Assembly: GCF_019649055.1 (NCBI RefSeq)
Contig: NW_026570242.1
Coordinates: forward strand, 558,001-622,000
Direction of reading: 5' to 3'
Origin: Paramacrobiotus metropolitanus
Lineage: Eukaryota; Tardigrada; Eutardigrada; Parachela; Macrobiotidae
Length of the DNA: 64,000 nt
This document shows positions 21,151 to 32,388 of this stretch, piece after piece; within the stretch, counting starts at the first letter, position 1, and each line of letters starts with the position of its first letter. The notes under the pieces were generated by a model. The model did no database searches and was not told where the DNA came from. It was given only the letters and a program-made list of their open reading frames with translations. Position numbers and translations under genes: made by a program.

Positions 21151-21191
21151 CTTTCCCCTTTCGGCTTGCGGAGCAAGCCGAAAGGGGAAAG
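21151..21191. repeat. Perfect hairpin, 19-bp arms
   Basis: CTTTCCCCTTTCGGCTTGC is inverted after a 3-base spacer. It lies directly beside the LINE tail junction. Confidence 0.88.
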
Positions 21192-21225
21192 TTGTCGAAA
21201 CACAGCTGGCTGATGCCACGATACG

Positions 21226-21450
21226 ATTTCGTTGTGGCGGCGCTCGAGATTCACGGACGTCGAGCGGTGGCACTAAGAAACTTGTGGACAAGGTTGGAAG
21301 CTGCTTAATTTCTGCCACTGGCCAGAAACGCGCCAAAGAGTTTTTTCGGCATCGCTTATCTATACAGATACAGCATGGGAATGCGATATGCGTAATGGGC
21401 ACGATTCCTGAGCAAGGCAGTATACACTACTATACTGTAGAGGAATTTTT
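21226..21450 (+). pseudogene. LINE C-terminal fragment 3
   Basis: The + frame reads TKKLVDKVGSCLISATGQKR, then RLSIQIQHGNAICVMGTIPE. It closely matches the tail of fragment 2 (TKTLVDKVGNGIAAATGQKR and SIQIQRGNAICVMGTIP). Only the extreme 3' end is present, with a frameshift at the left side (ALEIHGR is in another frame). It is embedded in the foldback element. Confidence 0.75.
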
Positions 21451-21911
21451 CTTGTTGTGATTGGGGTGTATCTGTTGCGGATGATTGTTTCATTGTTTTC
21501 AGTGGAATCTGTGTTAGAAACAGTTTTGAATGACACTAACAGTAAAGACTAATTCTTAAGTTACTCTTAGGTTATTCCTAGATTTCTTAGCCTTCTGTGT
21601 TCTTTTATTAGGTCAACAATGGCTTTTTTTTTATTTCAGATCTTTTCTTGGTAACTGGGAAAAACCTAAGATAACCTAAAAATATCGAAAAGTTTAGAAT
21701 CCTGAGAAATCTTAGAATAACCTAAGATAACCTAAGAATATTGAGAAACCTCAAAAACCTAAGAAACCTAAGACTAACCTATGAATAACCTAGGAAACGT
21801 AAGAAATAGGATATCTAGGAAACCTAACCACAAGAATAACATAACATTCAAAGAAACCTAAGTAAATCAAAATGTAGGTCCAAGTAGAGAAGTCCAAATT
21901 AGGAAGTCTAA

Positions 21912-22075
21912 GGCCTTGTCCCGAATTCGAAGCGAATCTCGCTATGGTACGGTTGCTCAACCGCACGAGGTGGCTGTATGCAGTGGCCACGCCTATAGAT
22001 ACGGTACGCGAAGCCCCCTCGCGAGGTGGAGTTGCTGTATCGCAACGAGATTCGCTTTGAATTCGGGACGAGCCC
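21912..22075. mobile_element. Harbinger-type MITE, copy A
   Basis: 164 bp with termini GGCCTTGTCCCGAATTCGAA and, in inverse, GGGCTCGTCCCGAATTCAAA. The target duplication is TAA (21909-21911 and 22076-22078). A TWA target with GGSC-type ends is characteristic of PIF/Harbinger. A second copy of identical length lies at 52629. Confidence 0.88.
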
Positions 22076-22532
22076 TAAGTCTAAGTTATGAAGTCCAAGT
22101 TAGAGGTCCAAGTTAAGAAGTCCAAGTTAAGAAGTCCAAATGTGGTCTAAGTCCAAGTTTTAGCAGTCCAAGTCCGAGTTAATGGTGGTCCAAGTCCAAG
22201 TTTTAGCTTGAGCGCGGGCCTTTACTTTTACTGGTGACTACTGCAACCTAGACTTCTAAACTCGGACATTATTACTTACGTGGACTTGTTAAGTTGAACC
22301 TTTTTGGTTTCTTATGTTTTTGTTATATGTGCCCATGTTTTTTGAAGTTTTCTTGAGTTTTCCATTGGTTTTAAGTTTTTAAGTGTTCTGATGCTTTCCT
22401 GTTTCTCTTCATGTCTTTTGTAGATTGGGCCACGTGTGCAGCAGGCTCCGACCACTGGCCAGCGAAGCACCGTTCTAGAATCCTCTATTGTTATGCGGTT
22501 CGTGCGTGTACTACGAGCGAGGCACCTGTGAG

Positions 22533-22672
22533 CAGCGGCGTAACGAGCTCAAAGGTTTCGGGTGGGCCACAAGTACTGGCTTTGGGGTAGGCCGTTCCCA
22601 TAGACTCTATGCTATAACTTTTCGTTTGGGGTGGGCCGTGGCCCCCAAATTATTAGGCTCGTTACGCCACTG
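22533..22672. mobile_element. hAT-type MITE
   Basis: 140 bp with ends CAGCGGCGTAACGAGC and, in inverse, CAGTGGCGTAACGAGC. The 8-bp target duplication CCTGTGAG is perfect (22525-22532 and 22673-22680). An 8-bp duplication is the hAT superfamily signature. Confidence 0.88.
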
Positions 22673-23214
22673 CCTGTGAGTGCCGAGTTTATTAGCGCAG
22701 CGGCGCGCAGCGTGACATCTAGAGTTGCAATTCCAAAAAACTAGAGACTTGCCTTGCAATGCGATTAACTTCACGGTTTGCTCTGGTATTCTTTTTCGTG
22801 TGAGGAATAGCTTGAGATTTGAGACCCCTTGGTGACATTTCACCGACGTCTATGGTTCTCTCATACTTCACTGGCTTGCACAGTTATATTCGGATTATCT
22901 GGCAGTGTGAGAGGTGGTGACCTTACTTCCCACTTATTCCTTGACCTTGGTCTCTCGATCTTCACGCACAGTATCGGCTGGTTGATTGATCTCCCCATCG
23001 CTTCTGCTACCATATAACGCGAAGTCAGGTAACGTAAAACGCATCTCCGTGTGTATTTCCCGTGTTTGCAGGAGGGAATCCTGGTTTCGGACTTCTTCTG
23101 AGTTAGGCCGTCTAGTTTCCATCAACCGTTCCTAACCAGTTTCAGGTAGAGTGCCGATTGGGCGTGGTCGCTATGTGGCGGAAGAGAAAAGCAGTGTTCA
23201 ACGTCTTTTATCAA

Positions 23215-23424
23215 GCGAGCGAGCGAAGCGAGCGAGCGTTTTTAAGTTGTAGTGCGTCACGCGAAGAGCTGGGTCCCCGGGGTCCAGGGGCGAAGCCCCT
23301 TACCGGGGTTTGGGGCGGAGCCCCAATAAGCAGGGGGTGCGGGGGGCCCCAATAAGCAGGGGGTGCGGAAGCCCAATAAGCAGGGGGTGCGGGTTTCAGC
23401 GGGGGGCGCGCCCCCCGCTGAAAC
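23215..23424. repeat. GC-rich island of short palindromes and a 3-copy repeat
   Basis: It contains GAGCGAGCGAAGCGAGCGAG runs, then the stem-forming words AGGGGCGAAGCCCCT and GGGGCGGAGCCCC. Three copies of CCCAATAAGCAGGGGGTGCG follow, and a perfect 32-bp palindrome (23393-23424, GTTTCAGCGGGGGGCG plus its inverse) ends it. It differs sharply in base composition from its surroundings. Confidence 0.8.
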
Positions 23425-23457
23425 AATCGAGAAGGTACACAAAATTTATCAGTACTT

Positions 23458-23826
23458 ACCGGCCCAGGTGGAGTGTTTTGGAAGAACCGTCACACAGAGA
23501 ACCACCCGGGCATTATTGACGAACCCGCCGTACTAATGTATGGCGAGGGCGTAAATTTGGACCCGGTCCGGAAATTTTGACCGGTCTAGGTGGCGTGTTT
23601 TGGAAGAACCGTCACACGGAAAACCATTTGGGCATTATAAGCGAACCCGCCGTACTTATGTAAAGTGAAACCGTATATTTTAACCCAGTCCGAGAATTTT
23701 GACGGGTTTAGGTGGTGTGTTGGGTGAGCCGTTAACCGTCACGCTTAGAACCACCTGGTCAATATAGACGAAGCCACCGTTCTATTGTATGGTTGCGTAA
23801 ATTTGGACCTGCCCCGGAAAGTTCGT
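23458..23826. repeat. Three tandem copies of a 122-bp unit
   Basis: Units begin at 23458, 23580 and 23702. They share AGGTGGNGTGTT, AACCGTCACRC, CGAACCCGCCGTACT and GTAAATTTGGACC words. The first two are exactly 122 bp long; the third is more diverged. Confidence 0.85.
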
Positions 23827-25369
23827 TTTCGGTCCGGAACTTAGTTTCACGACATAAAAATAAATCCAGGGAACAACGTTTAACAAAACTGAAGAACTTT
23901 TGATATATCAAAACGGCGTTGAGCATTGTAAAAGGGAGAAGGTTCAACTTTTAAAATGTTTTTTTCCGGCAAGCTTTCAGTAGGCACTTGCTTGGTTCCC
24001 AAAATGCAGAAAGACCAAGCAGACATAAACCTCGGCTGTATTTTAGAATCCAGCCGGCCCAATTGAGGCCAATCTACCTGCTGCTGAAACTTCTACGGCT
24101 GTGCCGTCGCCATCTCGAGACTGCTACTCACTGATGGGTCGAGACTCCGAAAAAACTGATAGTACTTGCGTGACACGGACCAGGAAATAAGGCAATTTTT
24201 ATTTGTTTTGTTATTAAAATGAAAGACAGGTGCAACATTTTTGATGCATCTGGCGACGTCCGAATCGTTGCCAGCTGCAACAAGAATGTGACCAAACGCA
24301 TCACGTTCACAAGCAAACCCGATGTCGCTATCACAAGGTATACAAGAACCTGAATTGGCGGTTTAATCTTGATCGGTGGTTGACCCACCACTAGAACCCG
24401 CAGCTCGACAGTTGCAACAGTTCAAGCAGGTTTCCGATTTATTGCGCCTTTGGAGGCGGGCTTCAAACAAATTTGTGGCTGCGGCTATGAAAATTACTTA
24501 AAGCCATTTATCACAATCACAGGATACCGTCACTAAAGATTAAAGGTAAATATTGCAACGTAGTATCCAATAATGCAACGTCCAAATTATGCAACGTAGA
24601 TTAAGCGATTGCAAACTCAATCGTTTAATTGACTCCGATTAAGTTTATCTGGAGTTGCTGAGCGAAATCAACTCCGTCCTTACCGACGAGTCACCAGAAT
24701 GGCATCATACCAAATTGTTCTGCAGAATTGAAGTGTGGATCGGCAGTCGATCCTTAATCTGGGTCCAGCCTTGACAAGCTCTTCGTAAAATTTTTTTGGT
24801 CATTTTAACGGATCTTTTACCGGCCATTTGGTCTTGCTTTCACCGCTTTTCGGCAGGATCGGTTAACCAACTTAAAGATATTGAGGCACCACTGAACCAC
24901 CAGTAAATTTGCGTCAGTGAGTATCTAAAGATTCGACCAGACAAAACTTGGAGCGATCCGTCAACAATTTTTGGAAGTTCCCGTATCGTTTTAGTATCGA
25001 GCCGCAGGATGCAGATCCCTGCCAGGTTCCTCGAGCCAGAACTAAACTCTAGCAAAAGCTACACTCCGTTGAAAGGCCTATGGTGGTTGCTGGAGCTGTA
25101 CAACATAATTATCTCACTCAAGAAAACGTGGTCGCAGCTCACAGCAGCAAAAACCCGCCCGTCGGAAAGTGCAAAACCTGGGTAACTGTGATACGACATT
25201 GAGAGACGGCTCTCAAGTCCCGCATGAAGACTCGAGTTGAAGCAGACCAGCTACAAATAACTGCATACAAATGCCTTTAATAACTGGCAGATCAGTGATT
25301 CGAGAAGTTGTTTTCCTAAACTCGACCGGAGTAGACAAAAATCGTCCGAGCATTGACGCATGAGATCTA
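23827..25369. other. Stretch with no recognised feature
   Basis: Only a short reiterated word (ATGCAACGTCC/ATGCAACGTAG, about 24560-24600) stands out. No gene was recognised. Confidence 0.35.
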
Positions 25370-26060
25370 AAAATGGCCGACGCCAACAACCGCAATAATT
25401 TACATGGAGCTGAAACCTCCACACAGACAAAACCAAACAACAGAAAGAATGGCTTGCAAACCGAACCAGCTGCACCTATGGGGTGCCCCAGCCTATCCCG
25501 ATACCAAAAACCCCAGAGGCAATGGAGAAAAAACGAAATTGAAACAGATCACACGGCTATCTCTGCTCCCCCCCCAACACCCTAAAAGGAAGAAGCCATC
25601 AGGCGGGAAGACAGGCAATAGCCCTCCACATGGAGTTTATGGAGTATGGGATCCCTGTACCACATGGCTTTGAAATTCCGCGCTTAGATTTAAACATGCC
25701 TACCTGCCGGTCCATGGAGTACCCGCACCCATCTGGAAAACAAGATACCAGCATCGTGCAGAACATGTGGCAAAGAGAATCTCATGAAAAAGAGGGCCCT
25801 AAAAAAATTTGCCACCAATGACGAGCCCTTATGCGCGGAAATTACAGTTCAACAGCCGAAATGAGGGGAAAGAAATAAATGCCACCCCCTTGGACGGCTC
25901 CGACTATCCTTGCTTAACGGTAGAATACCAGATTTGGCACTGCGATACGAATATCGTTCAAAGCATCTGTTACCTGAAGTGACGGCAAGTCGTCGTTCCC
26001 ATTCCCACGGACAAGGTAGAAAAGAACAAGACCTACCCGGGAGACCCTTGGTATGCTAAC
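25370..26060 (+). pseudogene. Possible decayed coding sequence, unrecognised
   Basis: Several adjacent + strand frames are open for 60-90 codons and Pro/Lys-rich. One includes SCRTCGKENLMKKRALKKFA, a Cys-X2-Cys pair with basic residues after it. No intact frame or known domain is visible. It could be an old retroelement ORF. Confidence 0.25.
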
Positions 26061-27990
26061 CAGGATATTTACCTAAGTCTACAGCCTGCTGGTTAATGGT
26101 GGGTAACCGACACTATCGGCGATTGATTACGGGTTGCGAAGCCACTGTGCCACCGAATAGGGCACAAAAAGACCACCGCAGCCAGATAGCCCCGCCACTA
26201 AACGCAAAAAATTCACTATCTGCTTTGTCAAATGCAAACCGCCATTTTCAAACAAATTCTCGCGTATCTGCTCCTGCTTTTATTCATCACCTGAACCGAA
26301 TTTCATTGTTTCAAATCTTCCGCATGCCAGTATGCGCAAAAAAATCAAGAGCCACTGTTGTTTAACTGCAGTGGCTCTGACATCCCAAAATCATGGACTC
26401 GAATGGGTTTTGGAAAAGTTGGCTTTGCATTCATTTATTCGTTGTTTAACTGCCAGTTACTTTATCGTTTTCCGTCGTAAGTAGTACCTTATCGGTTATT
26501 ACCATAATTACTATATCATTTTCCGCCACCACTTACCCTTGTTTTTTCGCTTTTACTTGATTAACCACTTTTTGTTACTTGAATCATACTTTTACATTCA
26601 ACTGCCTTAAGCCTGCGCTTTCCGCGAAGTGAAGGCCAACTACTCTCCTTATCTCTTGCAGTCACAGCAGAAATGCATCCCACTGAGTGGAATAGTGTTT
26701 CTTCTATATTGTATTTGAAATAAGGATATGTTTTATTCTCGTTTCATTTTTTCGCTTTGCGACTCTCTTTGCTATTTCGGGACCATCCCTCACGCCGCCA
26801 GGTGTAGCATTGTTTATTGGCTGGTTGCGGCCGTCAAGTTGAAGAGCTGCCTCAAAATCTTAAAACATGCCGGTCAGCACTCCCTGTGACCATGATGCTT
26901 TTGGCTGCAATCCTAAGGCCGGCTTGCGCTAAGCCAGCTGTGCTTAACGATTTTTCTCTTTGCTCCGACTGTCCACTACCCCTTTGGAGCTAAGCGCGTT
27001 ATGTCAGACTGTCAACCCGCTCCCGACTGCCTACTCTTTCCTGCGTGCAAAGACCGGCTTTGCTATTCTCCAAAACATTCCATTCGGCCGACCGCACTCA
27101 GAAACAAAATCTCAATGTTATAAGTCCCGTCGCCGCTAAGTTACCTGTCAGTACTGGTGGTCGTGTCCGTGGACGTCAATGTCGTGTCAGTGGGCTGACC
27201 TCACTAAGCCGGCTATGACCCGGTGTGACCCGGTAGCCTGAACATGTTTAATTTGAAAAATAGTTAACGCTATTTCTGCACAGACAGACATCTGCTTAAT
27301 AATCGCTTTTTGTCTATAACAAACAGACAAGTTTGCGGGTTGCCAGAATTGTATGAGATCATTTATCGGGTTTTGCTGTGGGTTCTTATTAAAAATTTAC
27401 AGCAGACTTCATTACCCAATAAAAGGATGTACCCTTCTATACCCTATTTATACCCAATAAAAGGATGTAGAAACAAATACAGTCGTCTTATTCTGAAAGT
27501 CGGTGCCAGGACCGACATAGTATAGGACGTCTGACGTAAAAGCTTACCGATATGTCCCAGCATATGATGCAGCTGGGAACGGTAAGACAGACCCTCGCAT
27601 GTTTACTGTTGTTGGTGTTTTATCCAAAGAAGTTTTTGCACAAAAAAGTCTTACACGCTCGCTCGCTTGCACTAAGGGCGGTTACGACCTTCTATACTAG
27701 TTTCTATCTATCGCGACAATAGGTAGTCGCAGCACGCAGCTGTGAACTGGCTTCTCTCTTGTTACCAGCCGCAAGAAAGTTGCAAGTTGGAGGCCAATTT
27801 ATGCAACCAGCCTAACACTTCTGCGTCAGGGGGGAGGAGAAGCACGCAGCCACATAGTTGTAGCTCTGTCGGTAATGTGAGCCCAAGTGCGTGCAACTGT
27901 AAGGCGCAGACAAACTATCGCTAGCGCATTACCTGCCTGGCCTCTTTATATTTATGCCCGATTCACCCCCCAATTCTTCTACTTCATTCG
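26061..27990. other. Stretch with no recognised gene
   Basis: It contains a hairpin (AGAGCCACTG at 26348 and its inverse at 26369) and a direct repeat ACCCAATAAAAGGATGTA at about 27415 and 27451. Nothing else was recognised. Confidence 0.35.
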
Positions 27991-27994
27991 TCTG

Positions 27995-28230
27995 AGATGC
28001 TATTTATGAATTTCAAAAAGCAAGACTTTAGATTCAGAATGAGCGTTAAGTTTTACCAGTGCTCTGTGTCTGACAAATTTCTATCGTATATGGATGGTCC
28101 GCAAATCACTGCCGCACGTTTACAACTTAATGGCCGCTTCGGCCATTGTATTTCATTTGTCTTTTAAGAAATGTTAACAAGGTGTGACGGCAAAAATGTA
28201 CTCGCACTGAATTTTTTCACACTGTAGTTC
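27995..28230 (+). pseudogene. Dispersed coding-like repeat, copy 2
   Basis: The + strand reads KQDFRFRMSVKFYQCSVSDK, then MDGPQITAARLQLNGRFGHC, then a stop and LTRCDGK. It is the inverse-orientation relative of 7979-8270. The family is unidentified. Confidence 0.5.
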
Positions 28231-28865
28231 ATTACCAGAACATTCCTATATACCTTGCTTTAAGTTTTAAGTATAAATTTTCCTCCTGTTGTGTCTGTCT
28301 TTTGGTAAAACGTATGCAAAAGGCGAAAGGGCCCACGAAGGCGAACACCGCTTCTGTGTTATCCTTGTCCGAAAGTATTCCCATTTCGCAGATGATTTCC
28401 TCTTTGATCTCTATCAGAAGTTGCATAAGGGTACTTTGTCAGATGCACGATCATAAGGGTACTGCATATGTAAGGGCATAATGGTACTTTATTTGATGTA
28501 TGAGTATTATAAAAATTATAATGCCTGCATTAACTGTGGCAGTTAAAAAAAACCCAGTTAGGTTTCAAATGGATATGTTACGACAGTTCAGTTAGTACAG
28601 GCTTACAGCTGTTTTGTTATGTCCACTGTGATGTTATAAATACGCTCACTGGAAATGCTTAGAAGAAGTGCCCACGATCTTTTGTGCACGCTCGCTGTTC
28701 ACGCTCACTTGCCAGTGAGCATGCTCACGAGCATGGACGAAAGAAAGTTCTGCAGCGCTGTTAATCTATGTATGTAGCACATAGGAGTTTGGTCACTTTT
28801 GCGTAAGCCGATTCTGTTTGAAGTTTAAATGATTAAAAAAGGAACTTTGCTACTTTGTTTTTCAG
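28231..28865. other. 3' part of intron 2, no recognised feature
   Basis: It ends in the polypyrimidine tract TACTTTGTTTTTCAG of exon 3. CGAGCATG and GTGAGCATGCTCAC words near 28715 form a small palindrome. Confidence 0.4.
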
Positions 28866-29046
28866 TCAATGGGAAGGCAAAGATCCATTCAAATCTAAAA
28901 GCAAACCATTTCCGCACAATGACGAGAAGGATCAGTATGTCTGCTTAAGAGCTAGTAAACTAGGAGTCTTTTTGGAGCATCACAGCATGAATGACGAAGC
29001 ATCAGTACACAAGTTTATACCTGCCGTTGCTTGCATGACTCCAGCA
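28866..29046 (+). CDS. REJ/polycystin-like receptor, exon 3: C-type lectin C-half
   Basis: The acceptor TTTGTTTTTCAG opens the exon in phase 2, matching exon 2. It encodes QWEGKDPFKSKSKPFPHNDE, then DQYVCLRASKLGVF and KFIPAVACM. These correspond to the lectin W-x-G, the N-D/E region, the Cys-containing CVxL strand and the final F-I-C strand (here FIPAVAC). The usual WND calcium-site order is not obvious, so sugar binding is uncertain. The 3' border is provisional: GTACCG at 29047 gives phase 0, and GTAGCA at 29060 is an alternative. An in-frame stop follows shortly after. The next recognised exon enters in phase 1, so at least one exon between here and 44.5 kb is missing from this annotation. 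Confidence 0.75.
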
Positions 29047-29459
29047 GTACCGGATGGCCAGTAGCATTGGATGCACTGATATAGTACTGCAGCCTCAGAA
29101 TTGTCTTATTCTGATTGCCACTGGTAACAACGTAACCGGAAACATATGTACCGTCTTTTTCAGTACAGTAGAGATCTGAATGTGTGTTATCGGTTATAAA
29201 GTTTTCGGAAGGGTTCTGGATGCAATATCAGCAGACATGCCGCCGCTGCTCCAAACCAATGTTCTTATGTTTGATTATGTTTTGTAAATTTGTATGGTTT
29301 TGACCAGCTTGTACCGGAAAAATGCGTGAAGTATCTTGACATTCATATCGAGAAAACGTGAAGTGGGAAGAGCAGTGACCGTTTACTGTGGAAGGTAAAT
29401 TACGGCATTGCAATGATAAAACCAGCGAACGATGGCTTGGACTATGGGTCGAATACGTG

Positions 29460-29936
29460 GTCATCAGCATCTTCTACTTTGAGCCGGACAGTGGGAAGAT
29501 TTCTCTTCATTCTCATAAACCACGACATGTAAATTCTATTGGTCTAGTGCCCAAAAAGGGCAGCGATAGCCTGCGGCCGATAACAGACTGCAGCCGACCG
29601 GTCTACCGACAACTGGTTATTAAACGATTTTATCAACGCCAATACTTTCGAAGCGGTTGATAGCGCTATCTCTTGCAGTCAACGCAATTGCTTTTTCGCT
29701 ATTGTTGACTCAAGAGCTGCTTACCGGTCAGTATCGATTTGCACGCCACATCGTCAGCTGCATTGTTTTTCTTGCAATTTTCTTGTGAACACGAGATTTT
29801 ATATATAGACACCTTTTTTGTGCTTTTTGGTTGTTGTTGCTCTGTTTGCGGGTTTGGGACTTCTTTTTTCCATGGCTACGTTTGTCGTAGTAATGCGCAG
29901 CGGTCACAAAAATGTTTCAGTGGCAAATTTTTTTGA
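29460..29936 (+). pseudogene. Degenerate reverse transcriptase fragment (DIRS- or Ty3-like)
   Basis: The first + frame gives KPRHVNSIGLVPKKGSDSLR followed by PITDCSRP. After a frameshift the next frame gives NWLLNDFINANTFEAVDSAI, then AIVDSRAAYRSVSI. This matches the finger and motif-A region of tyrosine-recombinase/DIRS-like or Ty3-like reverse transcriptases (VPKK..S..RPITDCSRP and V-D-x-R-x-A-Y-R). The YxDD motif is not found; the downstream frame runs on to about 29936 without recognisable motifs. Confidence 0.65.
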
Positions 29937-30620
29937 GATTCTGCTCGCTGGCTGGCGTCGATATTGCGGAAGATGTTTGTCCACTCTATGACGTTTAACA
30001 CATCGCTCTGTTGCGCAAGTGTGTGTAATGCCAACGTTCCTTGTGGATCATGTGCGGCATGCGTCATGAGTCAGGTACATAATCATAACCATGGTCCATG
30101 ACGGGCGTGCTTAAAGTGGATACCTTTAATGGATGTGGTTGGTTGCACAATAGGTTCTTGTGATAAGTAAGCCAAAGGGAGTGGCTTGAACGATAAGAAA
30201 CAGATGACTGAGCGGGAAGAAAGGAATAATTTATTGCGTATTACCAATTGTGTGTCTTTATTATCTGCAATATTTTGTCTCTCGTAACATGCATGAAAAG
30301 CCTGGCCTAAAAACTACCATGATGAAGTTGTGGAATGGATCCAGTACATCACCTGCCAGGCTCGCAATAACCCTCCCTTGGAATATTTTAGCACTGCATG
30401 CCATTCCGTTTAGCATTCGATTTGTTGTCTGCCAATATCAGTTAAACAATATTGGGTCAGTTCAGCCGCGGCCGGTTGGGTTGTAATTATCAGCGGTAGG
30501 AAGGTCATATCCACCTGTCCAGAGAAATGCGAAACAGGACGATGCTACCCGAAGCCGGATACAACTCGAAATGCCTGCCTTACTTTAACCCTGGTTAAGC
30601 ACTACCAAGTTGGGAATTAC
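29937..30620. other. Stretch with no recognised feature
   Basis: No supportable gene or repeat. Confidence 0.35.
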
Positions 30621-30860
30621 TTACGTATTTCCCCGCTTAAGTTGTTGCCAAACCTGTGAATTAAAAGAATACAAAAAACCGCTAAGCGCGGCAGAAATTA
30701 AAGCTCCTACGATATCTCGAACGAAGCTAGCTGAATCAGAAATCCCATAAAGCAAAACAAAGAGGAAGAACCGGATCACATGACTGTAGATTCGGTTTTC
30801 TGATAGCTTACTTTGTATTTGGTTTAGGTTGAGTGCATTTTCCCACTGCAGATGATGCAA
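30621..30860 (-). CDS. Small hydrophobic ORF, uncertain
   Basis: A 79-residue frame has a polar amphipathic start (QIQSKLSENR) and two hydrophobic segments (about residues 28-41 and 49-64). It has no family match I know and lies antisense in the host intron. It is listed only because its layout resembles the frame at 44942-45316. It may well be chance. Confidence 0.15.
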   Translation of the reverse strand: MHHLQWENALNLNQIQSKLSENRIYSHVIRFFLFVLLYGISDSASFVRDIVGALISAALSGFLYSFNSQVWQQLKRGNT

Positions 30861-30954
30861 AATATAGAGCGTAGCACCGACATATATGCATGACCTTTAC
30901 GCATATCATACCAGATAATTATTTTTGTGCCTTTAATAGGTTCTTTTGTATTAA

Positions 30955-31757
30955 AGTCGCGGTTTCTTACGTTTTCTTAGATTCCTGAGGTTTTATAGGC
31001 TTCTATGGTTTCTCAGCTTTCTTAGGGTTCTTAGGTTTACTAAAGTTTCTTAGGTTTCCTAGGTTACAGAAAACCAATCAACTTTCGAACCGAAAAAAGT
31101 TATAAAAACTACAATACTAACGGTAGATCAGTATAATTGAAAGCATTGAATGTTATCTCGTCCGGATGAACTTTTCATAATGAATGAACTTCTGGATGAG
31201 AGGTCATAACCAAAAATGCGTCCAATAACGTCCTACTGTCTTGTTATTAATTTTAAAGTTGTGGTCACTTTCTGCGGCTCAAAAGTATTCAGGTTTTTTG
31301 TGACTTAAGAAACCTAAACGACCTAAGAAAACCTAAGAAAATCTAAGAAAACCTAAGAAGCCTGAGCAACTTAAAAAACCCAAGAAACTCAACAAAACTA
31401 AAAAACCTAAGGAACCTAAGAAACGTAAGAAACCTTTGAAACCTAAGAATCTTAAGAATTATAAAAAAACCTAAGAATGACCTGAGAATAACAGAAGAAT
31501 AAGCACGCGAAAACAGTATACGAAAACGTACTACCCGTAGTAATCCAAGCCTTAAAATAAGTAGTCCAACTTAGGAAATCCAAGTTATCCAGGTTAAGTA
31601 ATCTAAGTTAAGTAATCCAAGATAAATAATCTAACTTATGTAATCCAAGTTAAGGATCCAAGTCCAAGTTTGAGTAATGCGAATCCAAGTCTGAGTAATC
31701 CGAATCCAAGTTTGAGTAATCCAACTCCGCATCCGAACCCAAGGTTCAAGGCGGGCC
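30955..31757. mobile_element. Foldback-like element, diverged
   Basis: The left half is TTAGGTTTC-type sequence (30970-31065). The right half is AAGAAACCT units (31305-31480) followed by AATCCAAGTT and GAATCCAAGTTTGAG units, closing with GGTTCAAGGCGGGCCC. The left outer arm is lost. A unique 230-bp interior lies at about 31070-31300. Confidence 0.55.
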
Positions 31758-32388
31758 CGTTCAACGTTGCATAATGTGTTACCACTTCCACAAATCAATT
31801 TCCTTCCGGTTTTTTCCTTTACCCAGTTCAGGTTGGCGTACTCTATACATAGCACTTAAACATTTGAGAATTAAACAGTTTACTTGCAGTTGCGGCGTGG
31901 AAAAGCGGTGAAGAAACAGTAAGTAAAGCAAAGTTTTTACGCGAGCCACTGCACAACACCATTATTGTTGTAGTCACCACCACACGTGTGCGGCTGCGCC
32001 TTCGTCGTGCAAACGGCATACCTGCACAATGAAACTGCAGAATACAACTAGAAATCAACTTTCAGAAATAAGGTAGTATATCAAATAAAACTTAAATAAA
32101 CCAAGCTATTCTGGCCCAACCGCACATAATTATGTGAGACAATGGGAGTGACTGCAGTACTCATGGTGCAGATCAATGGCTGGCGTGGCTTGGCTTTTGT
32201 GTTATGTCACCGTTTCTTAGCGCCGCACTTTTAACGGTTCAAGACTTTTTGAAATTTTTATGTACTATGTAAAAAGTACGCTTTGCTAAATTGAATAAAG
32301 GAAAAAACCGAAAGGAAATCGCTTTGTAGAAATTGTAAACTTGTAATATGGTGGCCACTTTGTACGACCATTACCCATTCCCTTAATA
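31758..32388. other. Stretch with no recognised feature
   Basis: Nothing supportable was seen. Confidence 0.35.

Larger units (their letters stand above)
20894..22220. mobile_element. Large foldback-like element, CTTGGACTT subtype
   Basis: The left end GGGCCTGCGCTCAAGCTCG and the right end CTTGAGCGCGGGCC are inverted copies. The arms are runs of CTTGGACTT and GTCCAAGTT units, with TTAGGTTTC/AAGAAACCT core units inside. The interior has gained a LINE tail (21226-21450), a 19-bp hairpin and a Harbinger-type MITE (21912-22075). Confidence 0.7.
20624..28865 (+). other. Intron 2 of the large gene
   Basis: About 8.2 kb inferred from phase-2 borders. It holds a large foldback element, a LINE tail, Harbinger-type and hAT-type MITEs, a GC-rich palindromic island and 122-bp tandem repeats. 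Confidence 0.6.

Noticed and set aside
23158-23519. Gly/Pro-rich open frames in the GC island, or a CpG-island promoter
   Set aside because: The frames come from short repeats and palindromes on both strands, and the block lies mid-intron with no start of a gene nearby.
27742-27924. Cys-containing frame as a possible EGF-like exon
   Set aside because: The Cys spacing is not EGF-like, and it is not in phase with the lectin exons around it.
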